DNA of 64,000 nucleotides from Pseudomonas sp. (GTDB lineage: Bacteria; Pseudomonadota; Gammaproteobacteria; Pseudomonadales; Pseudomonadaceae), in assembly GCF_002796985.1 (NCBI RefSeq), contig NZ_PEKX01000007.1, positions 62,001-126,000 on the forward strand, in the 5' to 3' direction. This document shows, in pieces, positions 8,550 to 16,446 of the stretch. The notes under the pieces were generated by a model. The model was not told the DNA's origin and made no database searches. It saw only the letters and a program-made list of their open reading frames with translations. How positions within the stretch are numbered: the stretch's first letter is position 1; each line of letters begins with the position of its first letter. A program made the translations under genes and the position numbers.

Positions 8550-9223
8550 TCCGTGTCGAAGCCTTCGGCGCCACGGCGCTGCTGATCACCCTCGCCGAGC
8601 AGCCCGACGACGCGCTGCCGTTGCGCATCGCCCGACTGGCCGAGCGACTGCGCGCCGAGCTGGGCGCGGCGCTGATGGACTGCGTGCCGGGCTGGACCAC
8701 GCTGCTGCTGCACTACGACCTGCTACGCATAGACCTGCCGCAACTGCAAAGCCGCGTGCAGGCAGCGCTGGCGGACTGGCCCGGCGACGCCCAGGTGAAC
8801 GACGCCGGGCGCCTGCATGAAATCGCCGTGTGGTACGCCGGCGAGGATCTCAGCGAAGTCGCCCGGTTGTGCGGGCTCACTTCCGCCCAGGTGATCGACC
8901 TGCACGCCGGCCGCGACTATCGCGTCGGCGCCATCGGCTTCTCCCCTGGCTTCGCCTACCTCGGTGAGCTGGACGAACGCCTTGCCCTGCCGCGCCGGGC
9001 AACGCCGCGTACACACGTGCCCGCCGGCAGCCTGGCGATTGCCGAGCGGCAGACAGCGGTTTATCCACAGGCCTCGCCCGGTGGTTGGCATCTGCTCGGC
9101 CGTACCGCGCAACGCCTGTTCGATCCAGGCCAGCCGCCGCCTTGCCCTTTGGCCGTGGGGGATCGCGTGCGTTTCGTGCCTATCGATGAGGTGGCTTATC
9201 GCGCGGCCGGGGGCGCGCCATGA
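8546..9223 (+). CDS. pxpB: 5-oxoprolinase subunit PxpB (KipI-like)
   Basis: A 225-residue protein with the allophanate hydrolase subunit 1 (KipI) fold: an N-terminal VEAFGATALLITL strand, central VWYAGEDLSEVA, and the conserved IGFSPGFAYLGEL motif with PRRATPRTHVPAGS. It pairs with PxpC to form the ATP-using 5-oxoprolinase with PxpA. It is joined to both neighbours by ATGA overlaps (8546-8549 and 9220-9223), indicating fixed subunit stoichiometry. Confidence 0.93.
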   Translation: MIRVEAFGATALLITLAEQPDDALPLRIARLAERLRAELGAALMDCVPGWTTLLLHYDLLRIDLPQLQSRVQAALADWPGDAQVNDAGRLHEIAVWYAGEDLSEVARLCGLTSAQVIDLHAGRDYRVGAIGFSPGFAYLGELDERLALPRRATPRTHVPAGSLAIAERQTAVYPQASPGGWHLLGRTAQRLFDPGQPPPCPLAVGDRVRFVPIDEVAYRAAGGAP

Positions 9224-10137
9224 GCCTGAAAGTCATCGCCTGCGGACCGCTGTGCCTGCTGCAGGACGGCGGCCGGCGAGGCTGGCAGCACCTGGGCGTA
9301 TCGCCGAGCGGCCCTGTGGATAAACATGCGGCGGCCTGGGCCAATCGTCTGCTTGGAAATGTGCCGGGCGCGCCGCTGCTGGAAGTTGCCCTGGGCGGCC
9401 TGGACCTGGAAGCGCAGGTCGATACCTGGCTGGCACTGACCGGCGCCGAGCTGCCGGCGACGCTCGATGGCCAGCCGCTGCCGGGCTGGTCGCGCTTTCG
9501 CGTGTGGGCCGGGCAGCGCCTGAAACTGGGCTTCGCCCGTGCCGGTCAGCGTGCCTATCTCGCCGCTGCCGGAGGCTTTATTACCGAACCGATACTGGGC
9601 AGCGTCGCGACCCAGATGCGGGAAAAACTCGGCGGTCGTGCTGGCAATGGCCAGCCTCTCGCTGCCGACGATCTGCTGGAATGCGCAGCCCACGGCGAAT
9701 GTTTCAACCGCGGCGCCAGCGTGCCCTGGCCTTATCGGCCGGACTACCGAGAGGCCCCGACATTGCGTGTGCTGCCGGGTCCGGATGTTTTCAGCGAGGA
9801 ACAACGCCAGGCCTTCTTCGGGCAGCGCTGGCAGATCAGCCCGCAATCCGACCGCATGGGCGTGCGCCTGCGCGGCGAGGCGCTGAGCGCGCCGCGTCGG
9901 CAATGGTCGTTGGGGATAGTGGAAGGCGCCATCCAGGTGCCGCCGGACGGCCAGCCGATTGTCCTGCTGGCCGACCGCCAGAGCATGGGCGGCTACCCAC
10001 TGCTGGGCGTGCTGCACCCGCTGGACGTTGGCCGCCTGGCGCAATGCCCGGCGCACAGCGAAGTGCGATTCGCCCCGGCAAGCGTGGAGCAGGCGCAGGC
10101 GGATCTGAGTGAGTTCCTGCGCTTCTTCGCTACTTAG
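9220..10137 (+). CDS. pxpC: 5-oxoprolinase subunit PxpC (KipA-like)
   Basis: A 305-residue allophanate hydrolase subunit 2/KipA family protein: LQDGGRRGWQHLGVSPSGP near the start, RAYLAAAGGF, SDRMGVRLRG and the C-terminal GQPIVLLADRQSMGGYP motif. It is the last gene of pxpABC. Its 3' end overlaps the 3' end of the convergent Lrp-type gene by 8 bases, so no separate terminator fits between them. Confidence 0.93.
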   Translation: MSLKVIACGPLCLLQDGGRRGWQHLGVSPSGPVDKHAAAWANRLLGNVPGAPLLEVALGGLDLEAQVDTWLALTGAELPATLDGQPLPGWSRFRVWAGQRLKLGFARAGQRAYLAAAGGFITEPILGSVATQMREKLGGRAGNGQPLAADDLLECAAHGECFNRGASVPWPYRPDYREAPTLRVLPGPDVFSEEQRQAFFGQRWQISPQSDRMGVRLRGEALSAPRRQWSLGIVEGAIQVPPDGQPIVLLADRQSMGGYPLLGVLHPLDVGRLAQCPAHSEVRFAPASVEQAQADLSEFLRFFAT

Positions 10138-10612
10138 GCAGGTGCTGCAGCGGCAGCGGCGCCGACTCCTTCACCGTCTGGATGGCGAAGTTGCTGCGGA
10201 TGTCGCTGACGCCCGGCAGCTTGAGCAGGGTGCCGGTGAGGAACTGCTCGTAGGCGCGCAGGTCGGGCAGCACCACTTGCAGGAGGAAGTCCGACTCGCC
10301 GCTGACCAGGTGCACCGAGATGACTTCCGGCAGGTCGATCACGGCCTGGCGGAACGCGGCGGCGCTGGTGTCGCTGTGGCGTTCCACCTTCACCCCGACG
10401 AACACGGTCAGCCCCAGGCCGACCTCGTCGCGGCCCAGTTCGGCGTGGTAGCCACGGATCATCCCGGCTTCCTCCAGCAGGCGCACCCGGCGCAGGCAGG
10501 GGGAGGGTGACAGGCCGATCTCCTCGGCGAGCTGCACGTTGGTCAGCCGGCCATCGCGCTGCAAGGCGGCGAGGATACGGTGGTCGTAGGCGTCCAGTTT
10601 TGGGTTTGGCAT
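10130..10612 (-). CDS. Lrp/AsnC-family transcriptional regulator
   Basis: A 160-residue regulator with an N-terminal winged helix-turn-helix (about residues 8-60; LDAYDHRILAALQRDGRL, then LAEEIGLSPSPCLRRVRLLEEAG) and a C-terminal RAM/AsnC effector domain (about 70-150, including HLVSGESDFLLQVVLPDL). It is divergent from a LysE-type exporter with a perfect palindrome between them, the classic layout in which an Lrp protein senses an amino acid and controls its exporter. It is convergent with pxpABC. The effector cannot be read from sequence. Confidence 0.92.
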   Translation of the reverse strand: MPNPKLDAYDHRILAALQRDGRLTNVQLAEEIGLSPSPCLRRVRLLEEAGMIRGYHAELGRDEVGLGLTVFVGVKVERHSDTSAAAFRQAVIDLPEVISVHLVSGESDFLLQVVLPDLRAYEQFLTGTLLKLPGVSDIRSNFAIQTVKESAPLPLQHLPK

Positions 10613-10636
10613 GAGTGACTATTCAATGAGCTTTCG

Positions 10637-10655
10637 ATTGGCAGGATATGCCAAT
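10637..10655. promoter_or_regulatory. palindromic operator between the lrp-type gene and lysE-type gene
   Basis: ATTGGCA-GGATA-TGCCAAT is a perfect 7-bp inverted repeat with a 5-bp spacer, 24 bases upstream of the Lrp-type start and 92 upstream of the LysE-type start. Its size and position suit a dimeric Lrp/AsnC regulator. The assignment to this regulator is inferred. Confidence 0.6.
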
Positions 10656-10747
10656 TGTTAGCGTCAAGCTGGTCGAATACGCAACCACCTGCCTCGACCT
10701 TCAGGCATAGAATCCCTATCCGCAATGACTTCTTCGGAGTGGCTCTT

Positions 10748-11374
10748 GTGGATATTGGCGTCTTTCTGCTGGCCCTGGCGATGGTCTACCTGCTGCCGGG
10801 GCCGGACATGATTCTCCTGCTGCACACCGGCGCCCGCGACGGCTGCCGTGCGGCGTTGGCAACCGCTGTGGGGCTTGGCGTGGCGCGTGGCTGCCATGTG
10901 GCGCTGGCGGCGACCGGGCTGGCGCTACTGTTCCGCACCGCGCCCTGGACTTTCGATGTCGTGCGCATCGGCGGCGGCCTTTACCTGGCGTGGATCGGCC
11001 TGCAACTGCTGCGCGCGCCGGTGGGTTTGCCAGTAGCGGATGGGGCGGCTGGGTTATCCACAGTCAGCTATGGGCGTGCTTTCAGGCGGGGCCTGCTGAC
11101 CAATCTGCTCAATCCCAAGGCACTGCTGTTCTGCTCGGTGCTGCTGCCACAGTTCATCCATCCGCAGAACGGCCCGTTGGCGCTGCAGTTCGCGCTGCTG
11201 GGCGGCGTGCTGGTGGTGGTCGGGCTGGGCTTCGACAGCTTCTACGCCATCAGCGGCGAGCGCATGGGCCGCTGGCTGGCGCGGCACCGGACGATGCAGC
11301 GCGTTCAGCAGTGGGGCTTCGGCGGGATTCTGTTGGGGTTCGGCGTGCGCCTGGCGCTGATTCGTGACCTTTAG
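10748..11374 (+). CDS. LysE/RhtB-family amino-acid exporter
   Basis: A 208-residue inner-membrane protein with about six hydrophobic helices. It carries the LysE signature near the N-terminus (YLLPGPDMILLLHTGARDG) and a second conserved block LLTNLLNPKALLFCSVLLPQF. Family members export amino acids or related metabolites using the proton-motive force. The GTG at 10748 is used because GGAG lies about 9 bases upstream and it begins VDIGVFLLALAMVYLLPGP; no ATG lies nearby. It is divergent from, and probably controlled by, the neighbouring Lrp-type regulator. Substrate unknown. Confidence 0.9.
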   Translation: MDIGVFLLALAMVYLLPGPDMILLLHTGARDGCRAALATAVGLGVARGCHVALAATGLALLFRTAPWTFDVVRIGGGLYLAWIGLQLLRAPVGLPVADGAAGLSTVSYGRAFRRGLLTNLLNPKALLFCSVLLPQFIHPQNGPLALQFALLGGVLVVVGLGFDSFYAISGERMGRWLARHRTMQRVQQWGFGGILLGFGVRLALIRDL

Positions 11375-11432
11375 AGCGGCGTGATCGCCGGCTGGAGCGC
11401 TCCTACAGATCGGCTCCGTCGCTCGGGCAGGG

Positions 11433-11515
11433 TGTAGGAGCGGACGCCGTCTGCGATAGATTGCCGGCAGCTCTGAGCTGGCCTGTTGCACATCGCGGAC
11501 AAAGTCCGCTCCTGC
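11433..11515. repeat. REP pair (GGAGCGGAC type)
   Basis: TGTAGGAGCGGACGCCGTCTGCG and its imperfect inverted copy CGCGGACAAAGTCCGCTCCTGC face each other across about 35 bases. The element is related to the one at 44942. The arms have diverged slightly. It lies between the 3' ends of two convergent genes. Confidence 0.8.
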
Positions 11516-11553
11516 GAGAGCCGGACGTGACAGTGCAAGGTTGCAGGTAGGTA

Positions 11554-12198
11554 TCAGAGGTCTTCCGGCTGGATTTTCCACAGCCGCGCCACCGAGGGCT
11601 TCTGCGGATTGCGTGCGACCACCAGCAGGCCCAGATCCTTGCCGCGCAACTCGCGCAGCAGCTGCGCGCCCTGGCGCTGTTGCAGGTTCTCGGCGAGATG
11701 CCCGAGGGCGATGGCCGCCGCTGCCGGGTGGGTGGCGACCGGCACGTAGCTGCCGTCGTCCATGTCCAGCACCACATGCTTCTCGCCGGGGTCCGGAGCG
11801 GGAATGTGCAGGCTGGTCTTGAGCAGTTGCGCCATGGCTTCGTCGCGCTGGGGGGCCGTCAGCTGTCCCGGTGGCAGTGCTCGCTCCAGGGGGGAAAACT
11901 CGTCTTTGGGCTCGGCTTTCGGTTTGGCCTCGGCCGGTGGCTGGGCGGCAGCCTTGGCGCGAACCGGCGCGGGCGGCTTCGGCGCTGGCGCGCTGAAGTC
12001 CAGTTCTTCCTGGTCGAGTCCGTCCCAGTCGATCTCGTCGAGATCGACTTCCGCTGCTGCCTTCTTCCTCGGCACCGGTTTCTTCCGAGACTTCACGGCC
12101 GCACGCACGTCCATCCGCCGCTGACGCTTCCACTTGTGCAGCTGGACGTTGGCGACGACGGCGGTGACGAGGATGAGCAGGAGGAAGAACAGCAGCAT
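11554..12198 (-). CDS. conserved hypothetical membrane-anchored protein
   Basis: A 214-residue protein with a single N-terminal membrane helix (about residues 2-18, LLFFLLLILVTAVVA). A basic stretch (KWKRQRRMDVRAAVKSRKK) indicates an N-out/C-in anchor; a Pro/Ala/Lys-rich acidic linker (about 45-110) and a folded C-terminal part of about 100 residues follow. No enzymatic motif was recognised. The start at 12198 is chosen because it opens directly into the membrane helix; the frame continues upstream without sense. From memory a similar gene (PA4507) sits beside dppF in P. aeruginosa. Function unknown. Confidence 0.75.
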   Translation of the reverse strand: MLLFFLLLILVTAVVANVQLHKWKRQRRMDVRAAVKSRKKPVPRKKAAAEVDLDEIDWDGLDQEELDFSAPAPKPPAPVRAKAAAQPPAEAKPKAEPKDEFSPLERALPPGQLTAPQRDEAMAQLLKTSLHIPAPDPGEKHVVLDMDDGSYVPVATHPAAAAIALGHLAENLQQRQGAQLLRELRGKDLGLLVVARNPQKPSVARLWKIQPEDL

Positions 12199-12330
12199 GG
12201 ATGATCGTGGCCCTGTGGATAACGGCCACGGCTGGCAGGCAGTGGCGGGACGCCACCCTAGCGGGATGTATTGGATCAGGTAGCAGGCCTGTTCCTGCTG
12301 CGCTGTAGGACGCAGCTGTATCTGCAAGAG

Positions 12331-12351
12331 GGGCCGGCCTATGACCGGCCC
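12331..12351 (-). terminator. hairpin after dppF
   Basis: GGGCCGG-CCTATGA-CCGGCCC is a perfect 7-bp stem 8 bases past the dppF stop. The downstream tract on the minus strand (CCTCTTG) is only weakly T-rich, so termination may be partial. Confidence 0.55.
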
Positions 12352-12359
12352 GTTTCGCA

Positions 12360-13331
12360 TCAGTTCAGGAACTGCTCCGCGTGGTGGCAGGCCACCTGGC
12401 GCTCATCGAGCTGGCGCAGTTCCGGCACCTCGGCCTTGCAGCGCTCGGTCGCATAGGGGCAGCGCTTGTGGAAGGCGCAGCCGCTGGGCGGTTTGAGCGG
12501 GTTGGGCAGTTCGCCCTGGATCTTGATCTTGGTCTTGCTCGGATCGGGGTGGATGGCCGGGGTCGCCGACAGTAGCGCCTGGGTGTAGGGGTGCAGCGGG
12601 CGCTGGTAGAGCTTGTCCGCCGGGCCCATTTCCGCCGGGCGGCCGAGGTACATCACCAGCACATCGTCGGCCACGTGGCGGACCACGGCGAGGTTGTGGG
12701 AGATGAACACGTAGGCCGTGCCGAACTCCTGCTGCAGGTCCATGAACAGGTTGAGCACCTGGGCCTGGATCGACACGTCCAGCGCCGAGGTCGGTTCGTC
12801 CGCCACCAGCACCTTGGGCCGCAGCATCATCGCGCGGGCCAGGGCGATGCGCTGGCGCTGGCCGCCGGAGAACATGTGCGGGTAGCGCTGGTAGTGCTCG
12901 GGGCGCAGGCCGACCTGTTTCATCATCGCCTGCACGCGCTCGCGGCGTTCGATGCGGGACAGGCTGGTGTTGATGACCAGCGGCTCGGCCAACTGGTCGC
13001 CGATCTTCTGCCGCGGGTTGAGCGAGGCGTAGGGGTTCTGGAAGACCATCTGCACGTCGCGGCGCAGTTGCTTGCGGGTGTCGTGGTCGGCGCCTTTCAC
13101 CTCGTGGCCGGCGATCTGCAGGGAGCCGGAGGTGGGCTCCTCGATCAGGGTCAGCGCGCGGGCGAGGGTGGACTTGCCGCAGCCGGATTCGCCGACCACG
13201 GCGAGGGTCTTGCCGGCCTGCAGGTCGAAGGACACGCCGTTCAGCGCGCGGACCAAGGCGTGCGGCTTGAACAGGCCCTGGGAGATTTCGTAATGGCGGG
13301 TCAGGTCGCGGGCGGTCAGGACGGCGCTCAT
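12360..13331 (-). CDS. dppF: dipeptide ABC transporter ATPase DppF
   Basis: A 323-residue cytoplasmic ABC ATPase of the oligopeptide/dipeptide class. It has Walker A GESGCGKST, signature FSGGQRQRIALARAM and Walker B VLVADEPTSALD. The C-terminal OppF/DppF extension has a cysteine motif (CAFHKRCPYATERC) that probably binds an Fe-S cluster. It is the last gene of dppBCDF and overlaps the dppD stop by 4 bases (ATGA). It powers dipeptide import with DppD through DppB/DppC. Confidence 0.95.
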   Translation of the reverse strand: MSAVLTARDLTRHYEISQGLFKPHALVRALNGVSFDLQAGKTLAVVGESGCGKSTLARALTLIEEPTSGSLQIAGHEVKGADHDTRKQLRRDVQMVFQNPYASLNPRQKIGDQLAEPLVINTSLSRIERRERVQAMMKQVGLRPEHYQRYPHMFSGGQRQRIALARAMMLRPKVLVADEPTSALDVSIQAQVLNLFMDLQQEFGTAYVFISHNLAVVRHVADDVLVMYLGRPAEMGPADKLYQRPLHPYTQALLSATPAIHPDPSKTKIKIQGELPNPLKPPSGCAFHKRCPYATERCKAEVPELRQLDERQVACHHAEQFLN

Positions 13332-14305
13332 CGGGCCACCTCGGGGGTCAGGTTGAGCGGGTAGAAGCAGCGCACCGCGCCGCGCTCATGGGTTTCCAGG
13401 GCCGGGCGCACAGTGCGGCAGTTGTCCTGCACGTAGGGGCAGCGCGGCGACAGCAGGCAACCTTGCGGGCGGTCGTACTGGCCGGGGACGATGCCGGGCA
13501 GGGTGGCCAGGCGTTCCTCGCCAGCGCTGTGCTCGGGAATGGCCTTGAGCAGCGCTTCGGTATAGGGATGGGTCGGCAGGTCGAACAGCGCCGGCACCTG
13601 GCCGATCTCCACCGCTTGCCCCGCGTACATGACGCAGACGCGCTGGGCAGTCTCGGCGACCACGGCGAGGTCGTGGGTGATGAGGATCAGCGCCATGCCC
13701 TGGTCGCGTTGCAGGCTCAGCAGCAGGTCCATGATCTGCGCCTGGATGGTGACGTCCAGCGCGGTGGTGGGTTCGTCGGCGATCAGCAGCTTGGGCTCGC
13801 CGGCAATCGCCATGGCGATTGCCACGCGCTGGCTCATGCCGCCGGACAGCTGGTGCGGGTAGGCGTCCATGCGCTGGGCGGCGCCGGGGATTTCCACCCG
13901 TTCGAGCAGTTCCAGGGCGCGCTGGCGCAGGGCCTTGCCGCGCAGGCCGAGGTGCAGCTTGAGCACTTCCTCGATCTGGTAGCCGACGGTGAAGCTGGGG
14001 TTGAGGGCGGTCATCGGGTCCTGGAAGACCATGGCGATGTCCTTGCCAACGATGCGCCGCCGCTCGCGGCCCTTCAGGCGCAGCATGTCAGTGCCGTCGA
14101 ACTGCATGGTGTCGGCGGTGATGATGCCGGGGGCGTCGATCAGTCCCATCAGGGCCATCATGGTCACCGACTTGCCGGAGCCGGATTCGCCGACGATGGC
14201 CAGGACTTCGCCCTTGTCCACCGAGAGGTCGAGGCCGTCCACCACCGGGACGGCGTTGCGGTCGCCGAAGCGGACCGAGAGATTGCGCAGGTCGAGGAGG
14301 CTCAT
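13328..14305 (-). CDS. dppD: dipeptide ABC transporter ATPase DppD
   Basis: A 325-residue ABC ATPase with Walker A GESGSGKSV, signature LSGGMSQRVAIAMAI and Walker B LLIADEPTTALD. The C-terminal oligopeptide-type extension contains CLLSPRCPYVQDNC, a cysteine set like that of DppF. It is translationally coupled to dppF. A 130-base gap containing a REPIN separates it from dppC upstream, unusual inside a transporter operon. Confidence 0.95.
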   Translation of the reverse strand: MSLLDLRNLSVRFGDRNAVPVVDGLDLSVDKGEVLAIVGESGSGKSVTMMALMGLIDAPGIITADTMQFDGTDMLRLKGRERRRIVGKDIAMVFQDPMTALNPSFTVGYQIEEVLKLHLGLRGKALRQRALELLERVEIPGAAQRMDAYPHQLSGGMSQRVAIAMAIAGEPKLLIADEPTTALDVTIQAQIMDLLLSLQRDQGMALILITHDLAVVAETAQRVCVMYAGQAVEIGQVPALFDLPTHPYTEALLKAIPEHSAGEERLATLPGIVPGQYDRPQGCLLSPRCPYVQDNCRTVRPALETHERGAVRCFYPLNLTPEVAR

Positions 14306-14333
14306 ACGGCGGTCTCCATCAGGCTCTTGTACT

Positions 14334-14404
14334 TGTAGGAGCGAGCTTGCTCGCGAACGGGGAACGCAGGGGATTGCAGGTTCGCGAGCAAGCTCGCTCC
14401 TACG
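14334..14404. repeat. REPIN inside the dpp operon
   Basis: TGTAGGAGCGAGCTTGCTCG plus CGAA and its inverted copy ending CTCGCTCCTACG flank a 21-base spacer. The element matches the REPIN at 6589 and lies between the dppC stop (14436) and the dppD start (14305). Confidence 0.9.
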
Positions 14405-14435
14405 AAGGGCACGAGGGTATTCATCTGCATGCTCC

Positions 14436-15347
14436 TCACGCCGCGTTCTTCAGCTTCGGGTCCAGCGCATCGCGCAGGCCGTCGCCCATCAGGTTGATTG
14501 CCAGCACGCTGAGCAGGATGGTCAGGCCGGGTAGCGAGACAACCCACCAGGCTCGCTCGATGTAGTCGCGCGCGGAGGCCAGCATGGTGCCCCACTCGGG
14601 CGTCGGCGGTTGCACGCCCAGGCCGAGGAAGCCCAGGGCGGCGGCGTCGAGGATGGCCGAGGAGAAGCTCAGGGTGGCCTGCACAATCAACGGCGCCATG
14701 CAGTTGGGTAGCACGGTGACGAACATCAGGCGCAGGGTACCGGCGCCGGCGAGGCGCGAGGCGGTGACGTAGTCGCGGTTCAGTTCGCCCATCACGGCGG
14801 CGCGGGTCAGGCGCACGTAGGCCGGCAGCGAGACGATGGCGATGGCGATCACGGTGTTGATCAGGCCTGGGCCGAGGATGGCGACGATGGCCACCGCCAG
14901 CAGCAGCGAGGGCAGGGCCAGCATGATGTCCATCAGGCGCATGATCACCGGGCCCAGTCGGGTTGGCGAGAAGCCGGCGAGCAGGCCGAGGAAGATGCCG
15001 GGGATCATCGAGATCAGCACCGAAGTCAGGCCGATCATCAGCGACAGCCGTGCGCCGTGCATCAGGCGCGAGAGCAGGTCGCGGCCCAGTTCGTCGGTGC
15101 CCAGCAGGAACTGCGTGTTGCCGCCTTCGAGCCAGAGCGGCGGGGTGAGCAGGAAGTCGCGGAACTGTTCGCTCGGGTCATGCGGTGCCACCCACGGAGC
15201 GAACAGCGCGCAGAACACGATGACCAGCATGAACAGCAGGCCGCCGACCGCGCCCTTGTTGCGCGAGAAGGCTTGCCAGAATTCTTTCAACGGGGATGGG
15301 TAGACCAGGCTCGGGTCGCTGGCGGGAGCTTTGGCGTTGGCATTCAT
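14436..15347 (-). CDS. dppC: dipeptide ABC transporter permease DppC
   Basis: A 303-residue inner-membrane permease with an N-terminal cytoplasmic segment, a first helix (about 33-53), an OppC-type N-terminal domain and a BPD_transp core of five more helices. The EAA loop is visible around RLTRAAVMGELNRDYVTASRLAGAG. The start at 15347 (MNANAKAPASDP) gives the expected length; the frame is open upstream but encodes an Arg/Pro-rich shadow of dppB. It lies 14 bases after dppB. Confidence 0.94.
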   Translation of the reverse strand: MNANAKAPASDPSLVYPSPLKEFWQAFSRNKGAVGGLLFMLVIVFCALFAPWVAPHDPSEQFRDFLLTPPLWLEGGNTQFLLGTDELGRDLLSRLMHGARLSLMIGLTSVLISMIPGIFLGLLAGFSPTRLGPVIMRLMDIMLALPSLLLAVAIVAILGPGLINTVIAIAIVSLPAYVRLTRAAVMGELNRDYVTASRLAGAGTLRLMFVTVLPNCMAPLIVQATLSFSSAILDAAALGFLGLGVQPPTPEWGTMLASARDYIERAWWVVSLPGLTILLSVLAINLMGDGLRDALDPKLKNAA

Positions 15348-15361
15348 GGCGTCGGCTCCGG

Positions 15362-16372
15362 TTAGCGTTGGTGGCGGATGCGTGGGTTGGCGAGGCCGTA
15401 GAGGATGTCCACGATGAAGTTCACCAGGATCACCAGGGTCGCCACCAGCAGGATGCCGTTCTGCACCACCGGGTAGTCGCGGCGGCCGATGGCGTCGATC
15501 AGCCATTTGCCGATGCCCGGCCAGGAGAAGATGGTTTCGGTCAGCACCGCGCCGGCCAGCAGCGTGCCGACTTGCAGGCCGAATACGGTAAGCACCGGGA
15601 TCATGGCGTTGCGCAGGGCGTGCACGAACACCACGCGGGCCGGCGACAGGCCCTTGGCGCGGGCGGTGCGTACGTAGTCTTCGCGCAGCACTTCGAGCAT
15701 CGAGGAGCGGGTCATCCTCGCGATCACCGCCAGCGGGATGGTACCCAGCACGATGGCCGGCAGGATCAGGTGGCGTACAGCGTCGATGAACGCGCCTTCT
15801 TCATCGGACAGCAGCGTGTCGATGAGCATGAAGCCGGTCTTGGGCGGGATGTCGTAGAGCAGGTCCAGGCGCCCGGAAACCGGCGTCCAGCCCAGGGAGA
15901 CGGAGAACAGCATGATGAGGATCAGGCCCCACCAGAAAATCGGCATCGAGTAGCCGGCCAGGGAGATGGTCATCACCCCGTGGTCGAATAGCGAGCCGCG
16001 TTTGAGCGCCGCGATCACTCCGGCAAGCAGGCCGAAGGTGCCGGCGAACAGCAGGGCGGCCAGGGACAGTTCGAGGGTGGCGGGGAACAGGGTGAGGAAC
16101 TCGTGCCAGACGCTGTCGCGGGTGGTCAGCGATTCGCCGAGGTTGCCCTGGGCGAGGTTGCCGATGTAGTCGAGGTACTGCTGGTAGAGGGGCTTGTCGA
16201 GCCCCAGGCGGTGCATGGCCTCGGCATGCATCTGCGGATCGACGCGGCGTTCACCCATCATTACTTCCACGGGGTCGCCTGGGATCAGGCGGATCAGCGC
16301 GAAGGTGAGCAGGGTGACGCCGAAGAAGGTCGGGATCAGCAGACCGAATCGGCGTGCGATGAAACTGAGCAT
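15362..16372 (-). CDS. dppB: dipeptide ABC transporter permease DppB
   Basis: A 336-residue inner-membrane permease beginning MLSFIARRFGLLIPTFFGVT, typical of DppB/OppB. It has six predicted helices and the EAA loop near MLEVLREDYVRTARAKGLSPARV. With DppC it forms the dipeptide channel. It lies 74 bases downstream of dppA4 and directly before dppC, so the order on this strand is dppA4-B-C-D-F. Confidence 0.95.
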   Translation of the reverse strand: MLSFIARRFGLLIPTFFGVTLLTFALIRLIPGDPVEVMMGERRVDPQMHAEAMHRLGLDKPLYQQYLDYIGNLAQGNLGESLTTRDSVWHEFLTLFPATLELSLAALLFAGTFGLLAGVIAALKRGSLFDHGVMTISLAGYSMPIFWWGLILIMLFSVSLGWTPVSGRLDLLYDIPPKTGFMLIDTLLSDEEGAFIDAVRHLILPAIVLGTIPLAVIARMTRSSMLEVLREDYVRTARAKGLSPARVVFVHALRNAMIPVLTVFGLQVGTLLAGAVLTETIFSWPGIGKWLIDAIGRRDYPVVQNGILLVATLVILVNFIVDILYGLANPRIRHQR

Positions 16373-16446
16373 GGTGTTGGGGGGCTCCTCACCGAGCGGC
16401 TACCCGTCGGATCACGACGGGCGCCGGTTTCTTATGACTTTGCCGG

